A DNA stretch of 6,619 nt from Moraxellaceae bacterium UBA2031 (GCA_002333145.1 DDBN01000081.1:97528-104146), one strand, 5' to 3'; positions 1-6,359 are shown, counted from the stretch's first letter. The notes: generated from the letters alone by a model not told the origin. Made by a program: numbers and translations.

Positions 1-215
1 GCGACGGCCGCGCTGACAACAGGCTCAGCGCTATCCTGTTGAACCATCTCAGGCTCAACAGGATAGATTTCCGGCTGGTCGCGAAGAAAAGGCTCAAACA
101 CCAGCAACGAAGATGGAGACGCACCGGGCACATCATGTCGGGCCGTCCAGAGCGGCAGGCCGAGAGATGCCAGATACGCCTGACGCCGCCCTTCATCCAT
201 GCTGCTCATGACCAT
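1..215 (-). CDS. HolD-like (DNA polymerase III psi subunit-like) protein, N-terminal part only
   Basis: The frame is open from an ATG at 215 to the window edge (71 codons), with no stop. The start lies 3 bases after the leuA stop. A GGAG 8 bases upstream, inside the last leuA codons, supports this ATG over in-frame ATGs at 209 and 200. The N-terminus reads RRQAYLASLGLPLWTARHDVPGA (shown as RRQAYLASLG then LPLWTARHDVPGA). This LGxxxW-x-x-R layout resembles the start of HolD, the psi subunit that helps link the DNA polymerase III clamp loader to single-strand binding protein. In E. coli, holD is followed by rimI; whether that holds here lies outside the window. After about residue 30 the sequence becomes acidic and proline-rich (repeated EP), like a linker. 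The HolD assignment rests on about 25 residues, so it is tentative. The reading frame itself is well supported by the tight coupling to leuA. Confidence 0.6.
   Translation of the reverse strand, partial: MVMSSMDEGRRQAYLASLGLPLWTARHDVPGASPSSLLVFEPFLRDQPEIYPVEPEMVQQDSAEPVVSAAV
31..66. repeat. Perfect 12-bp inverted repeat inside the HolD-like frame
   Basis: CTATCCTGTTGA at 31-42 and TCAACAGGATAG at 55-66 are exact reverse complements separated by 12 bases. On the minus-strand RNA they would form a 12-bp stem with a 12-base loop, within the proline and glutamate-rich part of the partial HolD-like gene. No T-run follows on the minus strand, so it is not a standard terminator. Its role is unknown. 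Confidence 0.7.
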
Positions 216-218
216 TAC

Positions 219-1766
219 TTAGACTCCGGTCACGCCTTGGGGATGCTCACGTGTGCTGCTCGAGCGCATCAGATTCAGGGCATTGAGATAGGCCTTGGCG
301 CTGGCAATCACGATATCGGTGTCAGCCCCATGGCCGTTGATGATACGACCTGCCTGACTCAGGCGTACGGTCACCTCACCTTGAGAGTCTGTGCCTGAGG
401 TAATGGCATTAACGGAATAAAGCTCCAGCGTGGTACCAGAGTTGGCAACAGCTTCGATAGCGCGGAACGTCGCATCAACAGGGCCAGAACCTGTGGCCGT
501 CACAGGCTTTTCGACACCATTGGCAGACAACACTAACTTAGCCTCTGGCGTAGTCCCTGTCTTGGAGGTGACCTCCAAGCTAACCAGCTTGAAGGTTTCC
601 TCGACATCTTGCAGCGTATCGCTGACCAAGGCATTGAGATCTTCATCAAATATCTCATGCTTTTTATCGGCGAGTTCCTTGAAGCGCACGAACAGATGAT
701 TGAATGACTCATCCGAACCATACTCAATACCGAGTTGTTCAAGACGGGCACGAAAAGCCGCTCGACCGGAGTGTTTGCCGAGCACCATTTTATTGGCATT
801 CCAGCCTACATCTTCGGCCTTCATGATTTCATACGTTTCACGGTGCTTAAGTACACCATCCTGATGGATGCCAGACTCATGGGCGAAAGCATTAGCACCA
901 ACAATGGCTTTGTTAGGCTGTACCGGGAATCCGGTCACGCTAGAGACAAGGCGTGAGGTCGGCACAATTTCGGCGGTATTGATGCGAGTTTCCACCGGAA
1001 AAAGATCGGGACGTGTGCGTACCGCCATAACGATTTCTTCTAGCGCCGCATTACCAGCGCGCTCGCCAAGACCGTTAATGGTGCACTCAACCTGACGAGC
1101 ACCGTTAAGTACCGCTGCCAAGGAATTAGAAACGGCCAAGCCAAGGTCGTTGTGACAGTGCACTGAAAAAATCGCCTTATCGGCATTCGGTACTCGCTGG
1201 ATCAGTTGACCAATCAACTCGCCGAACTGACCGGGAATGGCGTAGCCCACCGTGTCGGGAATATTGATGGTACGAGCACCAGCATTGATGGCTGCTTCGA
1301 TAACCCGACAGAGAAAATCAACTTCCGAACGACCAGCATCCTCGCAGGAAAACTCGACATCATCGACAAGGTTACGTGCGTACTTTACTGCACGAACGGC
1401 TTGCTCGATTACCGCATCTGGCTCCATGCGAAGCTTGTACTTCATATGGATGGGCGATGTCGCAATAAACGTGTGAATACGGGCTGCGTTAGCGGGCTTG
1501 AGCGCTTCTGCCGCACGATCAATATCTTCTGTACGAGCACGTGAAAGCGAGCAAATGCGGGAGTCTTTTACCGCTTCCGCCACTGCACGAACAGCCTCGA
1601 AGTCTCCCTGCGAGGCAATCGCAAAGCCCGCTTCAATCACATCAACGCGCATACGCTCAAGCGCCTTGCCGATACGCACCTTTTCCTCAAGTGTCATGGA
1701 CGCGCCAGGGCTCTGTTCGCCATCGCGCATGGTGGTATCAAAAATGATCAGTTGCGGTTTACTCAT
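219..1766 (-). CDS. leuA: 2-isopropylmalate synthase
   Basis: LeuA condenses acetyl-CoA with 2-oxoisovalerate to give 2-isopropylmalate, the first committed step of leucine synthesis, in the cytoplasm. The 515-residue length is typical of the E. coli/Neisseria form. The N-terminal TIM barrel shows the RDGEQ signature at 14-18 (metal ligand D15), the HCHNDLG motif at 203-209 (ligands H203 and H205) and GERAGN at 234-239 (ligand N239). The linker motif HESGIHQDG is at 296-304. The region from about 390 to 500, with GSGPVDA at 426-432, is the LeuA allosteric domain that binds leucine for feedback inhibition. The frame is complete and no key residue is missing. The ribosome-binding site is weak (AAGAGA before ATG). 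Upstream are a likely promoter at 1988-2016 and a leader that may sense leucine. Downstream, the HolD-like gene starts 3 bases after the stop, so the two are probably co-transcribed. Confidence 0.97.
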   Translation of the reverse strand: MSKPQLIIFDTTMRDGEQSPGASMTLEEKVRIGKALERMRVDVIEAGFAIASQGDFEAVRAVAEAVKDSRICSLSRARTEDIDRAAEALKPANAARIHTFIATSPIHMKYKLRMEPDAVIEQAVRAVKYARNLVDDVEFSCEDAGRSEVDFLCRVIEAAINAGARTINIPDTVGYAIPGQFGELIGQLIQRVPNADKAIFSVHCHNDLGLAVSNSLAAVLNGARQVECTINGLGERAGNAALEEIVMAVRTRPDLFPVETRINTAEIVPTSRLVSSVTGFPVQPNKAIVGANAFAHESGIHQDGVLKHRETYEIMKAEDVGWNANKMVLGKHSGRAAFRARLEQLGIEYGSDESFNHLFVRFKELADKKHEIFDEDLNALVSDTLQDVEETFKLVSLEVTSKTGTTPEAKLVLSANGVEKPVTATGSGPVDATFRAIEAVANSGTTLELYSVNAITSGTDSQGEVTVRLSQAGRIINGHGADTDIVIASAKAYLNALNLMRSSSTREHPQGVTGV

Positions 1767-1834
1767 GACAAGTCTCTTTTACAAATCGTTAAGTCCGCCT
1801 CATCAGCGGCGCTGCGGTTATCAAGCCCGTATGG

Positions 1835-1867
1835 AAAAACGAAAAAGATAATCAGCCCGTCAAGGGC
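1835..1867 (-). terminator. Short GC hairpin and T-rich tract in the leuA leader (possible attenuator)
   Basis: On the minus strand GCCC-TTGAC-GGGC (1867 to 1855) can form a 4-bp stem over the end of the candidate leader frame. After 8 bases comes TTTTTCGTTTTT (1846 to 1835), about 70 bases before the leuA start. The stem is short and the gap to the T-tract is longer than in a normal intrinsic terminator, so this is only a candidate attenuator. A second ACGGGCT copy just beyond the T-tract could compete for the GCCC arm. Confidence 0.25.
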
Positions 1868-1944
1868 AGCAGCGGCAAGGCGCGATGTACAGCAGCGTAT
1901 ACACGGAAGACAGCAGCGAAGCGGCAAAAGTGGCCGGTATTCAT
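1852..1944 (-). CDS. Candidate leucine-rich leader peptide upstream of leuA
   Basis: A 30-codon frame runs from ATG at 1944 to TGA at 1852-1854, between the likely leuA promoter and leuA. Its last third reads ALPLLPLTG, with leucine codons at positions 23, 25, 26 and 28 (TTG, CTG, CTG, TTG). Three valines precede them, at 12, 15 and 19. In enterobacteria a leucine-rich leader peptide (leuL) controls the leu operon by attenuation: ribosome stalling at leucine codons changes the RNA fold. Position, length and codon cluster here fit that model. Against it, I see no Shine-Dalgarno sequence before the ATG, and the hairpins downstream are weak. The frame could also be chance in a CTG-rich stretch. 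Confidence 0.4.
   Translation of the reverse strand: MNTGHFCRFAAVFRVYAAVHRALPLLPLTG
1867..1918. repeat. Three spaced copies of CAGCAGCG in the leuA leader
   Basis: CAGCAGCG occurs at 1867-1874, 1890-1897 and 1911-1918 (minus strand CGCTGCTG), with starts 23 and 21 bases apart, all inside the candidate leader frame. The RNA segment GCAGCG further downstream (1815 to 1810) is complementary to CGCUGC in each copy, so alternative 6-bp stems are possible. Confidence 0.5.
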
Positions 1945-1970
1945 CAGGTATCAGGTATCAGGCGTCAGGC
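1943..1970. repeat. Four-copy 7-bp tandem repeat
   Basis: Four adjacent 7-base units occur on the plus strand: ATCAGGT, ATCAGGT, ATCAGGC and GTCAGGC. The tract contains the rhombosortase stop codon (1958-1960) and the start codon of the candidate leuA leader frame (1942-1944). Since 7 is not a multiple of 3, gain or loss of a unit could change how the rhombosortase frame ends. Confidence 0.75.
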
Positions 1971-2599
1971 GTTGGACCAGTTTTGGAACTATAGCCACTC
2001 GAGTTGTCCTTGCCAAGCCGGCCAGCCCTATAGTCACGCCAGAGCGTAAAGCTGCCCAGAGCCATCCCGGTTAACCCACCAAAAAGATGGGCATCTGGCA
2101 TGACCCGGCCATGAATCACTCCGCGTAAATAGTCGGGGTTATAGCCACTGGTCTGTTCCCATATCTGGCGACTCACCAGTAATAACAGGATGCTGGCGGC
2201 CAGTATCGGGGCAGTAGCAAGCAGCCTCACCACGCCGAGATAAAGTAAGGCATGGAGCACCCCAGAGAAGCCGACATAGCCTTGAAGCTCTGGCTGCTTG
2301 ATCCAGAGGCCCAGCGATATCGTGAGAGGTGCTGCGAGCACCAGACACCACCATTGAGGCCGACTGATTTCACGGACAAAAACCAGAGAGACAAGGAGTG
2401 TGCCCAGCGCATTCATGGCGGCATGCGCCATATTGAGATGTACAAAATGACCGGTGAATACCCGCCACAACTGCGCTGCGGAGATAGCCTCACGTCGGTA
2501 CTCAAGAGGGGCGCTGGCCATGGGCATCAAAGCAAACAGCAAGAACAAGGCCGCCAGCAAGAGTGCGTCTGACCAAAGGGCTTGTGGCTTATTCAGCAT
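1958..2599 (-). CDS. rrtA: Rhombosortase (rhomboid-family intramembrane serine protease)
   Basis: Rhombosortases are rhomboid-like membrane proteases thought to process proteins carrying a C-terminal GlyGly-CTERM anchor. In this 213-residue reading, a first membrane segment (about 10-28) is followed by an RVFTGHFVHLNMAH stretch with a conserved asparagine shortly after (N63). The active-site GFSGVLHALL follows (nucleophile S112), and the catalytic histidine lies in DAHLFGGLTG (H171). Several further hydrophobic segments lie between these. The final ~20 residues are polar. I chose ATG at 2599, which overlaps the end of the preceding gene by 11 bases and suggests translational coupling. A TTG at 2632 would add 11 residues (overlap 44 bases) and cannot be excluded. 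The GxSG and PDAHLxG pattern favours rhombosortase over GlpG, which is larger and has a cytoplasmic domain. No GlyGly-CTERM substrate is encoded in this window. Confidence 0.85.
   Translation of the reverse strand: MLNKPQALWSDALLLAALFLLFALMPMASAPLEYRREAISAAQLWRVFTGHFVHLNMAHAAMNALGTLLVSLVFVREISRPQWWCLVLAAPLTISLGLWIKQPELQGYVGFSGVLHALLYLGVVRLLATAPILAASILLLLVSRQIWEQTSGYNPDYLRGVIHGRVMPDAHLFGGLTGMALGSFTLWRDYRAGRLGKDNSSGYSSKTGPTPDA
1988..2016 (-). promoter_or_regulatory. Sigma-70-type promoter for leuA
   Basis: On the minus strand TTGGCA (2016 to 2011) is followed after exactly 17 bases by TATAGT (1993 to 1988). The -35 box matches TTGACA at 5 of 6 and the -10 box matches TATAAT at 5 of 6. The site lies in the last codons of the rhombosortase gene. 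Transcription should begin near 1981, giving leuA a leader of about 215 bases and the candidate leader frame an untranslated stretch of about 37 bases. Confidence 0.65.
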
Positions 2600-2855
2600 C
2601 CTGGAGAACAGGAACGGCGTGTGGACGGGCAATGATCACCTGCCCTTTTGGCGTAGATGCATCGCCCAATGAGCTGATAAGTTCGCGCTGAATGGCATTG
2701 ATGCACGTCTTGAGCTCATCCAGTTCGCCAATTTTGAGACTTTTAGGTGCTTGGGAATAACGGGCAGCCAGATCCATGCATAATTGTTGATCTGCTTGGG
2801 CAACTGATGCCGTCACTGCCAGCAAGGCAGCTGACACGGTAATAATGGATCGCAT
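2589..2855 (-). CDS. Small secreted protein of unknown function with two cysteines
   Basis: I do not recognise this 88-residue protein. It begins with a clear Sec signal peptide: MRS, a hydrophobic core, then a VAQA-D cleavage site near residue 21-22. The mature part is about 67 residues with two cysteines (C26 and C51), spaced so they could form one disulfide in the periplasm. Between them the sequence is mostly helical in character (LAARYSQAPKSLKIGELDEL). There is no membrane anchor, no lipobox cysteine and no GlyGly-CTERM tail. The ATG at 2855 is preferred over an upstream in-frame codon at 2945 because it puts the signal peptide at the N-terminus and is preceded by GAGG five bases away. 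It shares an 11-base overlap with the rhombosortase gene, so the two proteins are made together, which hints at a shared envelope role. Confidence 0.75.
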   Translation of the reverse strand: MRSIITVSAALLAVTASVAQADQQLCMDLAARYSQAPKSLKIGELDELKTCINAIQRELISSLGDASTPKGQVIIARPHAVPVLQDAE

Positions 2856-2935
2856 AGACCCCTCTTCTCTTTTATTTTTCTTATCTTCCATGCAGGTTGC
2901 CATAATGACACCTGACCGACTGTATCGGTACGCGC

Positions 2936-2964
2936 TTTGTATCACTTAGCGTGATGCGTCTCAA
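2936..2964 (-). promoter_or_regulatory. Candidate sigma-70 promoter for the secreted protein and rhombosortase pair
   Basis: On the minus strand TTGAGA (2964 to 2959) is followed after 17 bases by TACAAA (2941 to 2936). The -35 box matches 5 of 6 consensus bases and the -10 box 4 of 6. It lies between the groEL terminator and the small secreted protein, about 80 bases before its start. The spacer holds the small inverted repeat ATCAC-N5-GTGAT (2941-2955). Confidence 0.5.
2941..2955. repeat. Small inverted repeat in the promoter spacer, possible operator
   Basis: ATCAC-TTAGC-GTGAT has perfect 5-base arms and lies between the -35 and -10 boxes of the 2936-2964 promoter. A second repeat of the same geometry, ACCGA-CTGTA-TCGGT (2915-2929), lies at the expected transcription start. 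Arms this short arise often by chance, so an operator role is a guess. Confidence 0.25.
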
Positions 2965-3044
2965 CAATTGATGGCATGAACGGCCAGTCTCGCTCATCTT
3001 TCAGGGCGAAAGGCCATCCTCCCCCCCTTTTTGTTATCAACACC

Positions 3045-3076
3045 AAAAAACAAACCCCGCCGAAGCAGGGTTTGTT
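3045..3076 (-). terminator. Rho-independent terminator after groEL
   Basis: On the minus strand AACAAACCCTGC (3076 to 3065), loop TTCG and GCGGGGTTTGTT (3060 to 3049) form a 12-bp stem with one G-U pair and a stable UUCG tetraloop. A run of four further T's follows (3048 to 3045), continuous with the stem's final TT. It begins 25 bases after the groEL stop. There is no matching T-run on the plus side, so it acts in the groEL direction. Confidence 0.92.
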
Positions 3077-3100
3077 GGTACAACGAGGGGTACAGACAGA

Positions 3101-4744
<1,644 letters not shown>

Positions 4745-4780
4745 TTTCTAAAACCTCTAAAATTCTGTTTACGATGAAGC

Positions 4781-4797
4781 CAGTCGACTAAGGACTG
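4781..4797. repeat. Small inverted repeat between groES and groEL
   Basis: CAGTC-GACTAAG-GACTG has 5-base arms and lies just after the groES stop on the transcript. No T-run follows, so it is not an intrinsic terminator. It could form a small hairpin that affects RNA processing or stability between the two genes, but it may be chance. Confidence 0.35.
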
Positions 4798-4798
4798 C

Positions 4799-5089
4799 TC
4801 AGCCTTCAATTACAGCAAAGATTTCGGATTCCTTCATGATCAGGAACTCCTCGCCATCTACCTTTACGGTAGAACCGGAGTACTGACCGAACAGGACCTT
4901 GTTGCCAACCTTTACATCCAGCGGACGCACGTCGCCGTTCTCGGCCACTAGGCCATTACCAACGGCAACGACTTCACCTTGTGAAGGCTTTTCGGCGGCG
5001 GAACCCGGCAGCAAAATACCACCAGCGGTCTTGGTTTCTTCTTCAACGCGGCGAATGACAACACGGTCATGCAGAGGACGAAGTTTCAT
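4799..5089 (-). CDS. groES: Co-chaperonin GroES (10 kDa, Hsp10)
   Basis: GroES is the seven-subunit lid that caps GroEL and encloses the folding protein. The 96-residue length is standard. The N-terminal signature RPLHDRVVIRR is at 4-14. The mobile loop (about 17-32) contains the GroEL-contacting hydrophobic triplet I25-L26-L27 after TAGG. The roof hairpin (NGLVAENGDVRPLDVKVG) is in the middle, and the C-terminus ends in the usual LIMKESEIFAVIEG strand. A strong AAGGAG lies seven bases before the ATG. The gene precedes groEL by 54 bases in the same transcript. The 5' region carries two sigma-32-type promoters, a CIRCE-like repeat and several hairpins, listed separately. Confidence 0.99.
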   Translation of the reverse strand: MKLRPLHDRVVIRRVEEETKTAGGILLPGSAAEKPSQGEVVAVGNGLVAENGDVRPLDVKVGNKVLFGQYSGSTVKVDGEEFLIMKESEIFAVIEG

Positions 5090-5119
5090 CGATAGTCTCC
5101 TTGATAAGATGTAACAGCC

Positions 5120-5133
5120 GGCCCTACAGGGCC
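5120..5133. repeat. Hairpin in the groES 5' untranslated region near the start site
   Basis: GGCCC-TACA-GGGCC is a perfect 5-bp stem with a 4-base loop (14 bases in all), ending about 30 bases before the groES ATG and upstream of its AAGGAG. It could affect ribosome loading or RNA stability. It does not itself cover the ribosome-binding site. Confidence 0.5.
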
Positions 5134-5158
5134 ATAACCCAAAGTTCAGGGCGCCGCT

Positions 5159-5185
5159 TTAGCACTCCCAAGATGAGAGCGCCAG
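5159..5185. promoter_or_regulatory. CIRCE-like operator (putative HrcA site) upstream of groES
   Basis: The CIRCE consensus is TTAGCACTC-N9-GAGTGCTAA, bound by the repressor HrcA upstream of groE and dnaK genes in many bacteria. Here the left arm TTAGCACTC (5159-5167) is exact and the spacer is exactly 9 bases. The right arm GAGCGCCAG (5177-5185) matches 6 of 9 positions, all three differences being transitions. It lies in the predicted groES untranslated leader, 70-96 bases before the ATG. The exact 9-base arm with correct spacing in front of groES makes chance unlikely. The weaker second arm may mean reduced binding or a decaying site. Confidence 0.6.
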
Positions 5186-5199
5186 TCTGCGGACGCACC

Positions 5200-5220
5200 A
5201 ACCCGCCAAAGTAGCGGATT
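5200..5220 (-). repeat. Seven-bp hairpin in the groES leader
   Basis: On the minus strand AATCCGC, loop TACTTTG and GCGGGTT pair over 7 bp with one G-U pair. It lies between the predicted heat-shock transcription start and the CIRCE-like repeat. No T-run follows. It adds to the evidence that the groES leader is structured. Confidence 0.45.
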
Positions 5221-5249
5221 CGGGGGAAAATCCCGGCCATGAGACCGGG
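5221..5249 (-). terminator. Terminator-like hairpin with a competing partner in the groES leader
   Basis: On the minus strand CCCGG (5249 to 5245) pairs with CCGGG (5236 to 5232) around an 8-base loop and is followed by ATTTT. The middle CCGGG can instead pair with the CCCCCG just downstream (5226 to 5221), which would break the first stem. The T-run is short, so full termination is doubtful. A conformational switch near the 5' end of the groES RNA is possible. Confidence 0.3.
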
Positions 5250-5260
5250 TATGCGAACCT

Positions 5261-5288
5261 TGATGGGGATGATATTTAGGGATTCAAG
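5261..5288 (-). promoter_or_regulatory. Sigma-32 heat-shock promoter P1 for groESL
   Basis: On the minus strand CTTGAA (5288 to 5283) is followed after 14 bases by CCCCATCA (5268 to 5261). This matches the E. coli sigma-32 pattern CTTGAAA-N13/15-CCCCATNT very well. Transcription should begin near 5255, giving a groES leader of about 165 bases. It is the promoter nearer to groES. Confidence 0.85.
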
Positions 5289-5304
5289 GGCAATATCTAA
5301 GAAC

Positions 5305-5332
5305 CAATGGGGCTAATGCAACATTGATCAAG
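5305..5332 (-). promoter_or_regulatory. Second sigma-32-type promoter P2 for groESL
   Basis: On the minus strand CTTGAT (5332 to 5327) is followed after 14 bases by CCCCATTG (5312 to 5305). The -10 box matches the heat-shock consensus well and the -35 box differs at one key position. It lies 44 bases upstream of P1 with the same 14-base spacer, so the pair looks like tandem heat-shock promoters. Confidence 0.65.
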
Positions 5333-5441
5333 CCATCGCAACCAAGGCTGCATGAGTCTCCCGCCATATCGATATCGAATGGTCAAAAGTGCCTTGGACA
5401 GTCTGAGCACTCCGCTTGCTGTATATGCCTCGGCCTCGGTC

Positions 5442-5470
5442 AGTATAGAGGAGGCTGGCATGTCCCATAA
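5442..5470 (-). promoter_or_regulatory. Possible sigma-70 promoter upstream of the heat-shock promoters
   Basis: On the minus strand TATACT (5447 to 5442) matches the -10 consensus at 5 of 6, with a weak TTATGG (5470 to 5465) 17 bases upstream. It could give basal groESL expression with a long leader. The poor -35 box keeps confidence low. Confidence 0.3.
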
Positions 5471-5507
5471 CGGGTCCGCCTCGCCAGCACCAACCTACCA
5501 TCCCCGA

Positions 5508-6359
5508 TTAGCCCCGCAACACAGCAGCATGATGTGCAATATGATCAGCAACGAAGGTGGCAATGAAATAATAGCCATGGTCATAGCCTTCATGCCGACG
5601 CAAGGTGAGCGGCTGGCCTGCCATTGCACAGGCTGCCTCAAACTTCTCTGGGTGCAGTTGATCCGGCAGAAATTTATCCGCTAGCCCCTGATCGATCAGG
5701 ATACCGCCGTTAAATGGTGCCTTCGCTTTAGCCATCAACTCACTGGCGTCGTGATGCTTCCATACATCGCGATCCGCACCCAGATAACCCATGAACGCTT
5801 TCTCTCCCCAAGGGCATTGCGTGGGGGCGGCAATCGGAGCAAAGGCTGATACAGAGCGGAACAATGTGGGGTATTTGAGTGCGAGGGTAAGAGCACCATG
5901 CCCGCCCATGGAGTGACCAAAGATACCCGCGCGCTGCATATCCAATGGCAGTGTCTGCGCCAGAAGTGCAGGCAACTCATCCGCGATATAGCTTTCCATG
6001 CGGTAGTGCGATGACCACCCTTCTTGCGTTGCATCAACATAAAAGCCGGCACCCACGCCAAAGTCCCAGCCATCGCTTTCGCCGGGCACATTGGCGCCAC
6101 GGGGGCTAGTGTCTGGCGTGATCAGGGCAAGACCATGCTCGGCAGCAAAGCGCTGTGCGCCTGCCTTGATGGCAAATGTTTCTTCTGTGCACGTGAGCCC
6201 TGCTAGATAAAACAGCACTGGCACTTTTTCTGTTTGCGCTTGTGGTGGCAGATAGACACCAAACTTCATTGGCAAGCCAATGGCAGCGGACTCGTGCTGG
6301 TAAAAGCGTTGCACGCCACCAAAACAGGCGTGCTCGCTCAATAACTGCAGTTCTGACAT
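5508..6359 (-). CDS. frmB: S-formylglutathione hydrolase
   Basis: This alpha/beta-hydrolase (also called FghA) splits S-formylglutathione into formate and glutathione, the second step of glutathione-dependent formaldehyde detoxification in the cytoplasm. The 283-residue length fits the esterase D family. Visible motifs include YLAGLTCTEE at 51-60 with the family's conserved cysteine C57, and SPRGANVPGE at 85-94. The nucleophile elbow GHSMGG is at 148-153 (S150). The acid is probably D228 in QGLADKFL, and the catalytic histidine H261 lies in GYDHGYYF. All expected catalytic residues are present. The gene starts 17 bases after the frmA stop, so it is the second gene of a frmAB-type operon. Its ribosome-binding site is weak (GGGTG), which suggests reliance on translation from frmA. 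Downstream lies the groESL control region, with no evident terminator in between. Confidence 0.96.
   Translation of the reverse strand: MSELQLLSEHACFGGVQRFYQHESAAIGLPMKFGVYLPPQAQTEKVPVLFYLAGLTCTEETFAIKAGAQRFAAEHGLALITPDTSPRGANVPGESDGWDFGVGAGFYVDATQEGWSSHYRMESYIADELPALLAQTLPLDMQRAGIFGHSMGGHGALTLALKYPTLFRSVSAFAPIAAPTQCPWGEKAFMGYLGADRDVWKHHDASELMAKAKAPFNGGILIDQGLADKFLPDQLHPEKFEAACAMAGQPLTLRRHEGYDHGYYFIATFVADHIAHHAAVLRG

Larger units (their letters stand above)
5090..5507 (-). other. Control region between frmB and groES
   Basis: This 418-base stretch has no convincing gene. From frmB toward groES it holds a possible sigma-70 promoter (5442-5470), an AT-rich palindrome ATATCGATAT (5366-5375), two sigma-32-type promoters (5305-5332 and 5261-5288), a run of hairpins (5221-5249, 5200-5220, 5120-5133) and a CIRCE-like repeat (5159-5185). 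I see no clear intrinsic terminator for frmB, so some read-through into groESL is possible. Confidence 0.7.

Noticed and set aside
39..398. Plus-strand open frame of 119 codons
   Set aside because: It lies opposite leuA and the HolD-like gene, resembles no protein I know, and has no plausible ribosome-binding site.
2856..2945. N-terminal extension of the small secreted protein to 2945
   Set aside because: The extra 30 residues are charged and would put the signal peptide in the interior. A good ribosome-binding site precedes the ATG at 2855.
3018..3032. C-rich run followed by T's on the plus strand
   Set aside because: No stem precedes it and no gene on the plus strand would use it as a terminator. 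It is a simple homopolymer stretch.
5297..5353. Minus-strand 18-codon frame MQPWLRWLDQ... with a nearby GGGAG
   Set aside because: It overlaps the P2 heat-shock promoter, is very short, and the spacing from GGAG to ATG is tight. It is most likely chance.
5366..5375. Palindrome ATATCGATAT, part of CCAT-N11-ATGG
   Set aside because: It is short and AT-rich, matches no operator I recognise, and lies upstream of all predicted groESL heat-shock promoters.
5352..5684. Plus-strand open frame of 110 codons across the groES control region and the frmB end
   Set aside because: Its second half is antisense to frmB and its first half lies over the groESL control region. The translation shows no domain and there is no clear ribosome-binding site.
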